Positions 6,911 to 14,571 of a DNA stretch of 21,404 nucleotides are shown here, piece after piece; position 1 is the first letter of the stretch, and each line of letters begins with the position of its first letter. The DNA is taken from the NCBI GenBank assembly GCA_964444885.1, contig CAYUIZ010000046.1, forward strand, positions 1 to 21,404, read 5' to 3'. The translations under genes were made by a program, and so were the position numbers. The notes below the pieces were generated by a model. That model had not been told where the DNA came from, did no database searches, and saw only the letters and a list, made by a program, of their open reading frames with translations. The DNA is from CAYRGQ01 sp964444885 (GTDB taxonomy: Bacteria > Bacteroidota > Bacteroidia > Sphingobacteriales > Sphingobacteriaceae).

Positions 6911-7813
6911 CTACCGCTTATCCAGCCATTGCAAAAAGTGGTTAAACCATCGGTCTGGCGTCGTGGGGTTTATCAGGCCAAACCCATGGCCGCCACTGGG
7001 ATAGACCAGCAAGCGGTTCGCTGTACCATGCTGTTCCAATGCGGCAGCGTAGCCCCGGCTATTGGCGATGGGAACGGCGCTGTCGTCTTCGGCATGCACC
7101 AAAAAAGCAGGAGGCGTGTCCGCCGTCACTTGTTGCTCGCTTGAAAAGCGTGTCACTTGCGCATCGGTAGGGCTATCCCCCAGCAGGGTCGTGCGCGAAC
7201 CCCCGTGCGTCATTTCTGCCGTCATGCTGATAACGGGGTACACCAGCATGGAGAAATCCGGGCGCAGGGATGTGCCTAGCGGATTAGGTATTACCGCTTC
7301 CTGGTAATACGTGGACAGCGTAGCTGCTAGGTGCCCACCTGCCGAAAATCCGGCGATGCCGATTTGCCGTGGGTCGACCCCCCATTCGGCGGCGCCCTCC
7401 CGCACTAACTGAATGGCGCGCTGGGCGTCCTGCAGCGGGCCAATGGATTTGTCGGGCATGATTGCATCATTGGGCAAGCGGTATTTCAGCACGAATGCGG
7501 TGATACCCGCTTGGGCCAAGGCTTCCGCCACATCATAACCCTCGTGCGACATGGCCAGGATGCGGTAGCCCCCACCCGGGCATATAATCACGGCTTTGCC
7601 CCGGTTAGCAACGCCCGTGGGCGGGCGATAGACCGTGATCGTCGGTACCGTAACGTCCGATACCCGGAGGATGCCGTCGTTGCCCAAGTCTTCTTTTTCA
7701 GGGATGGAGGCCGGGATGCTATTAGGTACTACCCCGTCGTAAAGTGGTATTTCTTGCTGTGCCTGCACGACCCACGGCATACTGAGCAACATAATAATCA
7801 CGATTTTGTGCAT
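6911..7813 (-). CDS. Secreted alpha/beta hydrolase (carbohydrate esterase-like)
   Basis: A 300-residue serine hydrolase resembling Bacteroidota enzymes annotated as acetyl-xylan esterase or 'endo-1,4-beta-xylanase' (BD-FAE/axeA type). The substrate is probably an acylated glycan, but this is not proven. A signal peptide covers about residues 1-19 (MHKIVIIMLLSMPWVVQAQ), so the protein is exported. The oxyanion loop PGGGY is at 79-83, the nucleophile Ser157 is in GFSAGG, the acid is D243 or D244 in HAEDDSAVP, and the base is His276 in GGHGFG. The C-terminus 'WFNHFLQWLDKR' is typical of the family. The ATG lies 7 bases after the stop of the alanine dehydrogenase-like gene, so the two are likely cotranscribed, although no functional link is obvious. 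Confidence 0.88.
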   Translation of the reverse strand: MHKIVIIMLLSMPWVVQAQQEIPLYDGVVPNSIPASIPEKEDLGNDGILRVSDVTVPTITVYRPPTGVANRGKAVIICPGGGYRILAMSHEGYDVAEALAQAGITAFVLKYRLPNDAIMPDKSIGPLQDAQRAIQLVREGAAEWGVDPRQIGIAGFSAGGHLAATLSTYYQEAVIPNPLGTSLRPDFSMLVYPVISMTAEMTHGGSRTTLLGDSPTDAQVTRFSSEQQVTADTPPAFLVHAEDDSAVPIANSRGYAAALEQHGTANRLLVYPSGGHGFGLINPTTPDRWFNHFLQWLDKR

Positions 7814-7820
7814 GATTTTC

Positions 7821-9032
7821 TTATCGGTTGGATATGATGAGCAGCTCCAAGTCTTTTGGCGTGACGTTAAACTTGGCGGCGATATCTTTGTTCGTCAACT
7901 GGCCTTGGTACAGATAAATGGCGTTACGCACGCCGGGCTTCGCCCAAATCAGGTTCATGATTCCGCCCATGTCCGCAATGTCGAGCAAAATGGGGGTAAA
8001 AATATTGGTCAGGGCATAAGTCGCCGTGCGCGCTACCCGCGAAGCAATGTTCGGCACGCAATAATGGATGACTTCGTATTTGCGGAAGACAGGCTTGTCG
8101 TGGTTGGTAATTTCGGAAGTTTCAAAACAGCCTCCTTGGTCGATACTGACATCAATCAATACCGAATTAGGCTTCATCCGCGACACGGTTTCCTCGCTGA
8201 TAATACAGGGGCTTCGGCCGTTTTCGGCACGGATTGCACCGATCACCACATCGCATGAAATCACGGCCTTGCGCAAGACAATGGGCTGGATAACCGACGT
8301 GAAAACGCGGCTTCCCACATTATTCTGCAGGCGCCGCAGGCGGTAGAGCGAGCTGTCAAATACCTTGACTTGCGCGCCCAGGGCAATGGCGGTGCGGGCG
8401 GCAAATTCGCCAACCGTCCCGGCACCTAGAATCACCATTTCGGTGGGCGGCACGCCTGATATCCCGCCGAGCATCAGCCCCTTGCCGTTAAATACGGTAC
8501 TGAGGTATTCGGCGGCGATCAGCACCGAGGTAGCGCCGACGATCTCACTCATGGCGCGCACGACGGAAAGGGTATTGCCTTCATCACGCAAGTACTCATA
8601 CGACAAGGCCGTTACTTTTTTGGCCATCAGGGCTTTCAGGGTGTCCCACTCAATCAGCGACGGCTGTTGGCACGACAACAGAATCTGTCCTTCTTTCATC
8701 AGTGCGATTTCGTCGCGCGTGGGGGAGGCAATTTTGATAATAATATCCGCTTGGTAGACTTCGCGCGGGCTATCCACAATCTGCGCCCCTTGCTCGCTGT
8801 AGTGGCGGTCCTCGAAATTAGCGGCCGCCCCGGCATCGCGCTCGATAACAACGCGGTGGCCCCGCTCGACGAGCAGTGCCACAGACAGCGGTGTCAGCGG
8901 TATCCGGTTTTCCTGAAAACTGGTCTCCTTGGGAATCCCGATATATAACTCCCGCTCCTGCCGCCCCAGCGCCTGCAAGGACTCCTGCGGTTGCAACAAC
9001 GCCTGCTGGGCCAACTTACTAAACTCGCTCAT
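7821..9032 (-). CDS. ald: Alanine dehydrogenase / PNT-family protein
   Basis: The protein belongs to the alanine dehydrogenase and transhydrogenase alpha-subunit family, which interconverts L-alanine and pyruvate with NAD(H). At 403 residues it is about 30 longer than canonical Ald. Seen: GIPKETSFQENRIPLTP at 32-48, K100 in IIIKIASP (place of the substrate Lys), the Rossmann motif GAGTVG at 203-208, D226 for the adenine ribose, and DVSIDQGGCFE with the conserved Asp. Oddity: the segment that normally carries the catalytic His (YLHLA) reads LLSCQQPS, with no His. This divergent Bacteroidota form may therefore differ in mechanism or substrate. The ATG at 9032 (MSEFSKLAQQ) is chosen over an upstream codon that would add 30 poorly matching residues. 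Divergent from the sugar dehydratase gene. Confidence 0.82.
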   Translation of the reverse strand: MSEFSKLAQQALLQPQESLQALGRQERELYIGIPKETSFQENRIPLTPLSVALLVERGHRVVIERDAGAAANFEDRHYSEQGAQIVDSPREVYQADIIIKIASPTRDEIALMKEGQILLSCQQPSLIEWDTLKALMAKKVTALSYEYLRDEGNTLSVVRAMSEIVGATSVLIAAEYLSTVFNGKGLMLGGISGVPPTEMVILGAGTVGEFAARTAIALGAQVKVFDSSLYRLRRLQNNVGSRVFTSVIQPIVLRKAVISCDVVIGAIRAENGRSPCIISEETVSRMKPNSVLIDVSIDQGGCFETSEITNHDKPVFRKYEVIHYCVPNIASRVARTATYALTNIFTPILLDIADMGGIMNLIWAKPGVRNAIYLYQGQLTNKDIAAKFNVTPKDLELLIISNR

Positions 9033-9201
9033 ACAATCCGACGATATGGTGTTTAAAAACGGTGTTAAAATACGAAAAATAAAAACGTTTCGGCAGTGGG
9101 CAACCAAAATAACACCAGCCATCTATGCGTAAAAACAACTGTCTCCGGGCCTAGCGGAGCCTGCCGAGACGCCCTCACACACAGAAACAATTCACTTTCA
9201 A

Positions 9202-9232
9202 TTTGTTTACTAGCACGAAAACAGTACTTTTG
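9202..9232 (+). promoter_or_regulatory. Promoter of the nucleotide-sugar dehydratase gene
   Basis: TACTTTTG at 9225-9232 fits TAnnTTTG, with TTTG at 9202-9205 as the -33 element, 19 bases away. Transcription would begin near 9237, leaving a leader of about 30 bases before the ATG at 9268. Confidence 0.65.
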
Positions 9233-9267
9233 ATTAATCACGTTCTGCAACAGTCTGATCTACCTGA

Positions 9268-11166
9268 ATGTTTGATAAGTTCAATATCGTTCCTCGCTGG
9301 GTGATTTTCACCTTAGACCTGTGTTGCTTTGCGCTTGCGATCACCTTCGCTTATTTTTTACTGCACAGCCTTGATTTCATCCGTTTCTACACCGCGGAGT
9401 TCAGTCGCATCCTGCTTGTCACGCTCGCGGCGAGCGCCCTCGTGTCTTACCAAATCCGGATGTATGCGGGGATTGTGCGCTATACCAGCGTGCTGGATTC
9501 AATGCGCATTCTGGCGGCTGTGGGCCTGATCATTGTGATCTTATTTCTGGCCAACACGACGCTCATTGCCTTCAACGCGTTCCCGCTTTACTCCACGACG
9601 CTCCTCATCACGTTCGGACTCTTCAGTTTCTTGTTTCTCATGGTTTACCGCACCCTGGTCAAGATGTTTTTCATGTACGTTAAAAACGTCAAATCCATTC
9701 GGGTACGCACGATAATCTACGGAGCGGGCGACATCGGCATTGCAGCTAAGCGCACGCTCGACCACGACTACAAGTCCAACCATGTGATTGTCGGCTTTGT
9801 CGACGATAACCCAAAAAAAATCAGCAAAGTGATCGATGGCGTCCCCATTCACGACTCGGGTTACCTCTTGAGGCTGATCAACGAGACGCGCGCCAACGAG
9901 CTGATCATTGCCTCGCACAATATTCCGCTGGCCAAAAAGAACGAGGTGGTGGACATTTGCCTCGAAAATGACGTCAAAGTCCTCACCCTGCCGCCGGTTG
10001 ACCGTCTGATCAACGGCCAGCTCACGCCGGGGCAAATCAAAAAGCTGCGCATCGAAGACCTGCTGGAGCGCCCTCCGATTAACATAAACAGCCGAAACAT
10101 CGGTGATGAACTGGCCAACAAGCGGATTTTAGTGACGGGTGCCGCCGGGTCTATCGGTTCGGAGATTGCCCGCCAGCTGGCACGCTATAGCCCGCAAATG
10201 ATTATTTTGGCGGACCAGGCCGAAACACCCTTGCACGAGCTGCAACTCGAGCTGGCAGAAAACCACAGCGACAAAACCTACCACGCCTTTATCGGCGACA
10301 TCCGGGACGAGGAACGGATGAGGTCCTTGTTTAAAAGCTTCAGCCCGCACTACGTATACCACGCCGCCGCGTACAAGCACGTGCCCATGATGGAAAGCCA
10401 TCCGGTAGAAGCAGTGCGCACGAATATTCTGGGAACACGTCTGCTAACACGGCTATCGGTGGAGTTCGGTGTCGACAAATTCGTCATGATTTCCACCGAC
10501 AAGGCGGTCAACCCGACCAACATCATGGGCGCCTCCAAGCGTATCGCGGAGATCTATGTTCAGACCTATTATACGCATCTGGCGGAGCAGTACAGGGCAG
10601 GCGGACGAACAGGGTTCACCAAGTTCATCACGACGCGCTTCGGCAATGTCCTCGGATCCAACGGATCGGTCATTCCCCGATTTAAAGCGCAGATTGAGCG
10701 AGGAGGGCCCGTCACGGTGACCCATCCCGAGATCACCCGCTTCTTCATGACCATCCCCGAGGCCTGCCAGCTGGTGCTGGAAGCGGCCGCTATGGGGAAA
10801 GGCGGCGAAATTTATGTGTTTGACATGGGCAAGTCAGTAAAAATAGTAGACCTCGCGGCCAAGATGATCAAGCTCTCTGGCATGACCCCAAACAAGGATA
10901 TCGCCATTGAGTTTTCTGGGTTGCGGCCTGGCGAAAAGCTCTACGAAGAGCTGTTAAACGACTTGGAAAACACCTTGCCTACCCATCACAATAAGATCAT
11001 GGTGGCCCAGGTGCGCGAATACGACTTCAATGACGTGGAACAGCAGGTCGACCGCATTATCCAACTCGCAAGCAAGCAAAATGAGCGCGAAATCGTCGCA
11101 TTTATGAAGTCCATTGTGCCTGAGTTTAAAAGCAAGAACTCAATCTTCGAAGAGCTCGACGACTAG
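9268..11166 (+). CDS. Membrane-bound nucleotide-sugar 4,6-dehydratase/epimerase (CapD/WbpM type)
   Basis: A 632-residue polysaccharide-synthesis protein of the WbpM/CapD/PglF group, which acts on UDP-GlcNAc-type sugars at the inner face of the membrane to feed capsule, O-antigen or protein glycan synthesis. Four membrane segments are seen at about 11-31, 47-65, 81-101 and 109-130. A CoA-binding-like Rossmann domain with YGAGDIG (151-157) follows, then the catalytic SDR domain with GAAGSIG at 291-297, YKHVPMME near 369-376, STDKAVNP at 409-416, and MGASK at 420-424. The Met in place of the usual SDR Tyr is characteristic of this 4,6-dehydratase group. RFGNVLGSNGSV and the C-terminal 'GLRPGEKLYEELL' also fit. 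It stands alone here, with no glycosyltransferases beside it. The precise substrate cannot be assigned. Confidence 0.92.
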   Translation: MFDKFNIVPRWVIFTLDLCCFALAITFAYFLLHSLDFIRFYTAEFSRILLVTLAASALVSYQIRMYAGIVRYTSVLDSMRILAAVGLIIVILFLANTTLIAFNAFPLYSTTLLITFGLFSFLFLMVYRTLVKMFFMYVKNVKSIRVRTIIYGAGDIGIAAKRTLDHDYKSNHVIVGFVDDNPKKISKVIDGVPIHDSGYLLRLINETRANELIIASHNIPLAKKNEVVDICLENDVKVLTLPPVDRLINGQLTPGQIKKLRIEDLLERPPININSRNIGDELANKRILVTGAAGSIGSEIARQLARYSPQMIILADQAETPLHELQLELAENHSDKTYHAFIGDIRDEERMRSLFKSFSPHYVYHAAAYKHVPMMESHPVEAVRTNILGTRLLTRLSVEFGVDKFVMISTDKAVNPTNIMGASKRIAEIYVQTYYTHLAEQYRAGGRTGFTKFITTRFGNVLGSNGSVIPRFKAQIERGGPVTVTHPEITRFFMTIPEACQLVLEAAAMGKGGEIYVFDMGKSVKIVDLAAKMIKLSGMTPNKDIAIEFSGLRPGEKLYEELLNDLENTLPTHHNKIMVAQVREYDFNDVEQQVDRIIQLASKQNEREIVAFMKSIVPEFKSKNSIFEELDD

Positions 11167-11236
11167 CCTGTCCGATCTCCTTTTTGCCGCTAACGGGCAC
11201 GGGCAACGTTCAATCCTTATCCATCCGCCTGCATAT

Positions 11237-11252
11237 ATCGCCCGCGGGCGAT
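11237..11252. repeat. Perfect 16-base palindrome after the dehydratase gene
   Basis: ATCGCCCGCGGGCGAT is self-complementary along its full length and lies 70 bases past the dehydratase stop. There is no T run after it on the plus strand. It could be part of a terminator structure or a protein-binding site. Function not established. Confidence 0.35.
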
Positions 11253-11319
11253 GGTCAAAGTCCGGTCTGTCAAAAGCCGAAGCGGGTGAGAACCAGATTT
11301 TTATTCTTCGAACATTTCC

Positions 11320-11349
11320 TTGATTATCCTAAGTAAAAGTGTATTTTTG
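11320..11349 (+). promoter_or_regulatory. Promoter of the TPR gene and ribH
   Basis: TATTTTTG at 11342-11349 matches the -7 consensus, and TTG at 11320-11322 is 19 bases upstream as a -33 box. The leader to the ATG at 11374 would be about 20 bases. This also shows that in-frame upstream starts around 11320 are not used. Confidence 0.65.
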
Positions 11350-11373
11350 CAATCCAATTTTTTAGAAACGAAA

Positions 11374-12042
11374 ATGGCTAAAAATAATAAACAAAATACG
11401 ATTCCTGCAAACAGCAAGGGCAACTTCATTCAAGAAAACCAAAAAAGCTTAGGCTTTATCCTCGGCGGTGTCGTGGTGTTGATTCTTTTGTATTTCGGAT
11501 ATCAGCGATTCTACCTGGCGCCACGCGCTGAGGCCGGCCAAGACCAGATGTACAAAGCCGAGAACTATGCCTTGGTTGATTCCCTGCGCCAGCGCGCCAT
11601 CGAAGGTGATGGTTCATTTCCTGGCTTTAAGGAAATAGCTGAGGAGTATGACAACACCAAATCGGCTAACGTAGCGAATGCCTACCTGGGAGGCCTTTAC
11701 CTCCGCGAGGGCAAATTCCAAGAGGCGATTTCGGCCCTGGAAAAGTACAGCAATACGGGAAGCCAAATTGTGGATCCGCTGGTAACCGGCATGCTCGGAG
11801 ACGCGCATTCTGAACTAAAAGACTACAAAAAGGCGGCGAGCTACTACAAGAAGGCTGCCGACCAGGGAAAAAATTCCTTTACCACGCCGCTGATGCTTAA
11901 AAAGCTGGGCCTCGTACACGAAGCGCAGCACGAATTTAAGCAGGCAATCGATGCGTACAAGCGTATCAAGACCGATTATCCGGAGAGTGCCGAAGGCGCT
12001 ACCATCGACGGCCTGATTGCCCGCGCCGAAGCGCGGCTATAA
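11374..12042 (+). CDS. Membrane-anchored tetratricopeptide repeat protein
   Basis: A 222-residue protein with a short cytoplasmic N-terminus rich in Asn and Lys, one membrane helix at about 26-43, and a TPR-rich domain beyond it (helical repeats visible as 'NAYLGGLYLREGKFQEAISALEKY', 'GDAHSELKDYKKAASYYKKAA' and 'LKKLGLVHEAQHEFKQAIDAYKRI'). It resembles the YfgM/TPR_21 type, which in other bacteria acts as an ancillary factor for periplasmic folding. Whether that applies here is unknown. The ATG at 11374 sits just downstream of a good promoter; a longer frame from 11320 would start inside the promoter. ribH follows after 68 bases and probably shares the transcript. Confidence 0.85.
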   Translation: MAKNNKQNTIPANSKGNFIQENQKSLGFILGGVVVLILLYFGYQRFYLAPRAEAGQDQMYKAENYALVDSLRQRAIEGDGSFPGFKEIAEEYDNTKSANVANAYLGGLYLREGKFQEAISALEKYSNTGSQIVDPLVTGMLGDAHSELKDYKKAASYYKKAADQGKNSFTTPLMLKKLGLVHEAQHEFKQAIDAYKRIKTDYPESAEGATIDGLIARAEARL

Positions 12043-12070
12043 TGCGCAAATCGCGCATCCTTGTGCGCAT
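12042..12070 (+). promoter_or_regulatory. Alternative hairpins between the TPR gene and ribH
   Basis: ATGCGC at 12042-12047 can pair with GCGCAT at 12053-12058 (5-base loop) or with a second GCGCAT at 12065-12070. The two pairings exclude each other. No FMN riboswitch consensus was recognised. A processing or attenuation role is possible but unproven. Confidence 0.3.
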
Positions 12071-12092
12071 CACGTCCAATCCAACTACATAA

Positions 12093-12100
12093 AAGGGAGG
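12093..12100 (+). promoter_or_regulatory. Strong purine-rich ribosome binding site of ribH
   Basis: A GGGAGGAG-type sequence lies about 10 bases upstream of the ATG at 12111. It stands out because nearly all other genes here lack a Shine-Dalgarno sequence, as is usual in Bacteroidota. It fixes the ribH start. Confidence 0.55.
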
Positions 12101-12110
12101 AGCAAACACG

Positions 12111-12611
12111 ATGGCAACACACCACAAGAGTTTATCTGATTTTTCGCATATCACGGTCGCCTCAGCCCGGAACTACCGTTTCGGTATTGTCGTGTCCCAA
12201 TGGAATGCCGAAGTAACCGGCAGCTTGCTCAATGGCGCCTACCAAACGCTGCTTGACCACGACGCACAGGAAACCAATATCCGGGTAATCGAGGTTCCCG
12301 GCAGCTACGAATTGACAGCAGGGGCTGATATCCTCCTGCGCGACAAGACGCTGGATGCCGTAATTTGCTTAGGTTGCGTGATTCAAGGCGAAACGCCGCA
12401 TTTTGACTATATCTGCAACGCCGTGGCAAACGGGGTAACGAATCTATCCCTCAAGCACGGAAAGCCCGTCATCTTTGGCGTATTGACGACCCTCGACCTC
12501 GCGCAGGCGCGCGCCCGCTCAGGCGGAAAACACGGCAATAAAGGCGAGGAAGCCGCTGTCACGGCCATTCAAATGGCTGCGCTCAGCGTTGCCAATCCGC
12601 AAGGTGCATAA
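12111..12611 (+). CDS. ribH: 6,7-dimethyl-8-ribityllumazine synthase
   Basis: Lumazine synthase joins 5-amino-6-ribitylamino-uracil with dihydroxybutanone phosphate, the penultimate step of riboflavin synthesis, and forms icosahedral or pentameric shells in the cytoplasm. The 166 residues are a standard length. Family landmarks: SQWN at 29-32, PGSYEL at 63-68 (substrate loop), GCVIQGETPHFDY at 88-100 with the catalytic His97, GVLTT at 123-127, and GNKGEEAA at 142-149 with the conserved basic patch. The start is fixed by a strong ribosome binding site. It follows the TPR gene, a pairing I believe is common in Bacteroidota, although the functional reason is unclear. Confidence 0.96.
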   Translation: MATHHKSLSDFSHITVASARNYRFGIVVSQWNAEVTGSLLNGAYQTLLDHDAQETNIRVIEVPGSYELTAGADILLRDKTLDAVICLGCVIQGETPHFDYICNAVANGVTNLSLKHGKPVIFGVLTTLDLAQARARSGGKHGNKGEEAAVTAIQMAALSVANPQGA

Positions 12612-12663
12612 GACAAGCCCTGCAGCGTAACAATATTATTGCTTACTCAACGTTATTAATACC

Positions 12664-12786
12664 ATGAGACGATCCGTAGCTGTATTATTTGTATCTCTCT
12701 TGTTAGTCGCCTTTACCGCACAATCATGCTCTCACAAGCTGTGTGCAGCCTACAACTCATATCCGCAAACAAAACGGAACCGTTAA
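12664..12786 (+). CDS. Very small lipoprotein, 40 aa
   Basis: The ATG at 12664 opens a 40-codon frame ending with TAA at 12784-12786. It has an Arg-Arg start, a hydrophobic core (VAVLFVSLLLVAF), a lipobox-like AQSC with Cys22, then SHKLCAAYNSYPQTKRNR. A short signal peptide followed by a Cys-rich 'C...LC.AY' tail and a basic end resembles the tiny Bacteroidota lipoproteins that read CPAY after the anchor Cys. The function is unknown. No TAnnTTTG was seen immediately upstream, so it may be read from the ribH transcript. Confidence 0.6.
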   Translation: MRRSVAVLFVSLLLVAFTAQSCSHKLCAAYNSYPQTKRNR

Positions 12787-12853
12787 GTGTTCTAGACGTC
12801 CGAGCAACCCCCACCTAGTCCGAATGAATGGATCAGGGCGTTTCTCAACGGCG

Positions 12854-12861
12854 TATTTTTA
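12854..12861 (+). promoter_or_regulatory. Possible -7 element before the secreted unknown protein
   Basis: TATTTTTA differs from TAnnTTTG only in its last base. It lies 32 bases upstream of the ATG at 12894, which favours that start, or the one at 12903, over the in-frame ATG at 12828. Confidence 0.35.
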
Positions 12862-12893
12862 AAGCGAATAGGCTGTTTATCATTCACTTAAAG

Positions 12894-13649
12894 ATGCTAA
12901 GCATGTTCAACAAACTGGGAGCTTTTCCCCAATCCCTCGCTTTGGTTTTCGTATGGCTTACCGCCCTGCCCCTGACTTTGTCCGCACAGTCAGACGAAGT
13001 GTCTGAAAAAATCTGGGCTAGCCTAGGGGGTAAACAACAATGGGAAAACGCACGCTATTTCATGTTCACGTGCCAGGGACCGCACGCACAGGCCCACGCG
13101 TCGCCCGCATCGTATCTTTGGGACCGGCACACGGGTAATTGCCGATACGAAGGGACCACGGCGGATAAGGGCGAACTGGTTGTCCTGTTTAATCTGAACC
13201 ATACAACAGGCCAGGTATTTATCGACAATGTTGCCCAAGACAGCGCCGAGCTTGTGGCGAAAACAATCGACAACGTCCGTCAAGGATTTAAAAAAGACGC
13301 CGAACTGCTTTTTCTTCCCGCCATCCAAGACGGAAAGAACGCGCAGCTCTCGTTAGCGTCTGAACGCCTGGTAGGCGCCTCACGCCAATTCGTAGTGCAG
13401 GTTAAAAATGAAGAGACTGTTTACGGCGCGGATGCCGCAGGCACGATCCATGTCGACGCCCAAAGCGGCCGCATCCGTCACTGGAATCCCCAGCGTGGCG
13501 TAAGCTACGAGGTAAGCGGATACAAAGACATTGGCGGTGGACTGTTCTTGCCCACGCGCTTCGTAGCCGCGCAGGGACGGGAAAACGTGGTTTATTCCGT
13601 GGCGGCTGCCTTGGTGCATATCGAATCCCAAAAATTTACTCAACCTTAA
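12894..13649 (+). CDS. Secreted protein of unknown function (DUF6503-like)
   Basis: About 250 residues with a signal peptide (hydrophobic stretch ending LTLSAQ). The body resembles Bacteroidota exported proteins of the DUF6503 type, which share a LolA/LppX-like beta half-barrel style. Seen are 'LGGKQQWENARYFMF' (a GGxxxW motif after the signal), 'YLWDRHTGNCRYEG' followed by 'LVVLFNLNHTTGQVFID', and near the end 'VDAQSGRIRHWN..' and 'GGGLFLPTRF'. Family membership is from memory of the pattern and not certain. Starts at 12894 or 12903 are preferred; the ATG at 12828 would put 22 polar residues ahead of the signal peptide. ytxJ follows 6 bases after the stop, so the two are probably cotranscribed. 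Confidence 0.7.
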   Translation: MLSMFNKLGAFPQSLALVFVWLTALPLTLSAQSDEVSEKIWASLGGKQQWENARYFMFTCQGPHAQAHASPASYLWDRHTGNCRYEGTTADKGELVVLFNLNHTTGQVFIDNVAQDSAELVAKTIDNVRQGFKKDAELLFLPAIQDGKNAQLSLASERLVGASRQFVVQVKNEETVYGADAAGTIHVDAQSGRIRHWNPQRGVSYEVSGYKDIGGGLFLPTRFVAAQGRENVVYSVAAALVHIESQKFTQP

Positions 13650-13655
13650 TCCGTA

Positions 13656-13991
13656 ATGAACTGGACGAACCTTGAAAGCGAGCAACAGCTGCAGGAAATC
13701 ATCGCCAGCGGCCAGCCTAGCTTGATCTTCAAGCACAGCACCCGCTGCGCGGTCAGCAACATGGCCAAACGGCGGATTGCCATGGACGCCGATGAGATCC
13801 CCGCGGACGTGGCCACCTACTACCTTGACCTTATCCGCTATCGGACGATTTCCGATGAAACGGCCCGCATCTGGCAGGTCAGGCACGAATCGCCACAGGT
13901 GCTGTTGGTACAGGGTACGGCCTGCTTATACCATGCTTCGCACGGCGACATCAATATTCCGGTCGCCATGGCTTTGCTCGCACAGGATTAA
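13656..13991 (+). CDS. ytxJ: Bacilliredoxin-like protein YtxJ
   Basis: A 111-residue thioredoxin-fold protein of the YtxJ family, thought to act as a monothiol bacilliredoxin that removes bacillithiol from oxidised proteins in the cytoplasm. The diagnostic segment is KHSTRCAVSNMA (around residues 26-37), with the reactive Cys in the TRC position and no second Cys at +3. 'HESPQVLLVQGTACLYHASHGDI' is the cis-Pro and C-terminal part. The start at 13656 follows the secreted gene by 6 bases. The TAA stop overlaps the stop of hslR on the opposite strand by a 4-base TTAA. Its presence hints that this organism makes bacillithiol; the synthesis genes are not in the window. Confidence 0.86.
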   Translation: MNWTNLESEQQLQEIIASGQPSLIFKHSTRCAVSNMAKRRIAMDADEIPADVATYYLDLIRYRTISDETARIWQVRHESPQVLLVQGTACLYHASHGDINIPVAMALLAQD

Positions 13992-14395
13992 TCGTCGCCC
14001 GCACTGAACCAGTCGCTCTTCAAGTCGTCAATCTCCCGCCGATCCCTTTTCGTGGGCCGCCCCGTGCCGCGGTCGCGCTTCAGCACAGGCGCGTTAAACA
14101 TGGATTTGTGGCGGTAGGTATCCTCCTCGGGCGTTTGATCTTCGTAATGCAGGGCTGCGGTTTTAGCATCGACCCGCTTCTCGAGCAGCGCCAGGACTTT
14201 GAGCACCTTCTTCTCCACCCCTTTCTGTACATGAAACACCTCGTCCACTTTCACGGGGTATGAGGGTTTGACATTTTGCCCATTCAGCTTCACTCTGCCC
14301 GCCCGACAAGCCTCCGTGGCCAGGCTTCGCGTTTTGAAAATCCGAATAGCCCACAGGTATTTGTCGATACGTAGTTTTTCCGATTCTGTCGCCAT
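13988..14395 (-). CDS. hslR: S4-domain RNA-binding protein (Hsp15-like)
   Basis: The 135 residues carry an S4 RNA-binding domain at about 8-60 ('LRIDKYLWAIRIFKTRSLATEACRAG' then 'VKLNGQNVKPSYPVK'), followed by a basic, polar tail with GRPTKRDRR. Hsp15 binds the 50S subunit with stalled nascent chain and helps recycle it after heat stress in E. coli; the same role is likely but not shown here. The ATG at 14395 gives the standard N-terminus. A -7 element sits only 4 bases upstream, which predicts a leaderless mRNA. It converges on ytxJ with overlapping stops. Confidence 0.86.
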   Translation of the reverse strand: MATESEKLRIDKYLWAIRIFKTRSLATEACRAGRVKLNGQNVKPSYPVKVDEVFHVQKGVEKKVLKVLALLEKRVDAKTAALHYEDQTPEEDTYRHKSMFNAPVLKRDRGTGRPTKRDRREIDDLKSDWFSAGDD

Positions 14396-14399
14396 GATG

Positions 14400-14407
14400 C
14401 AAAGTTA
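14400..14407 (-). promoter_or_regulatory. -7 promoter element of hslR
   Basis: On the minus strand 14407 to 14400 reads TAACTTTG, an exact fit to TAnnTTTG. The hslR ATG begins five bases beyond the G, which is where transcription is expected to begin. No convincing -33 box was found. Confidence 0.55.
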
Positions 14408-14495
14408 CGCAATCCCGCCTGTATCAGCACGTGGCACATCCCTACGCTGGCACACCTTTTTTTGACGGGCTAACGGGGCTTTGTCAAGTTTTTTG

Positions 14496-14503
14496 TTTCT
14501 TTG
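14496..14503 (+). promoter_or_regulatory. Possible -7 element of the dapD transcript
   Basis: TTTCTTTG differs from TAnnTTTG in one base. If used, dapD would carry a leader of about 150 bases, long for this window. Confidence 0.3.
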
Positions 14504-14571
14504 CAACAGAAGATCACCCAACGAACAAAAGGATAAAAACCGTGTCCTTCCCCGCGCGTTGCCCATTAAGC

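Noticed and set aside
12043..12110. FMN riboswitch ahead of ribH.
   Set aside because: The spacer is only 68 bases and lacks the conserved FMN aptamer segments.
12828..12893. Upstream start of the secreted DUF6503-like protein at 12828.
   Set aside because: It would place polar residues before the signal peptide and overlaps the likely promoter element at 12854.
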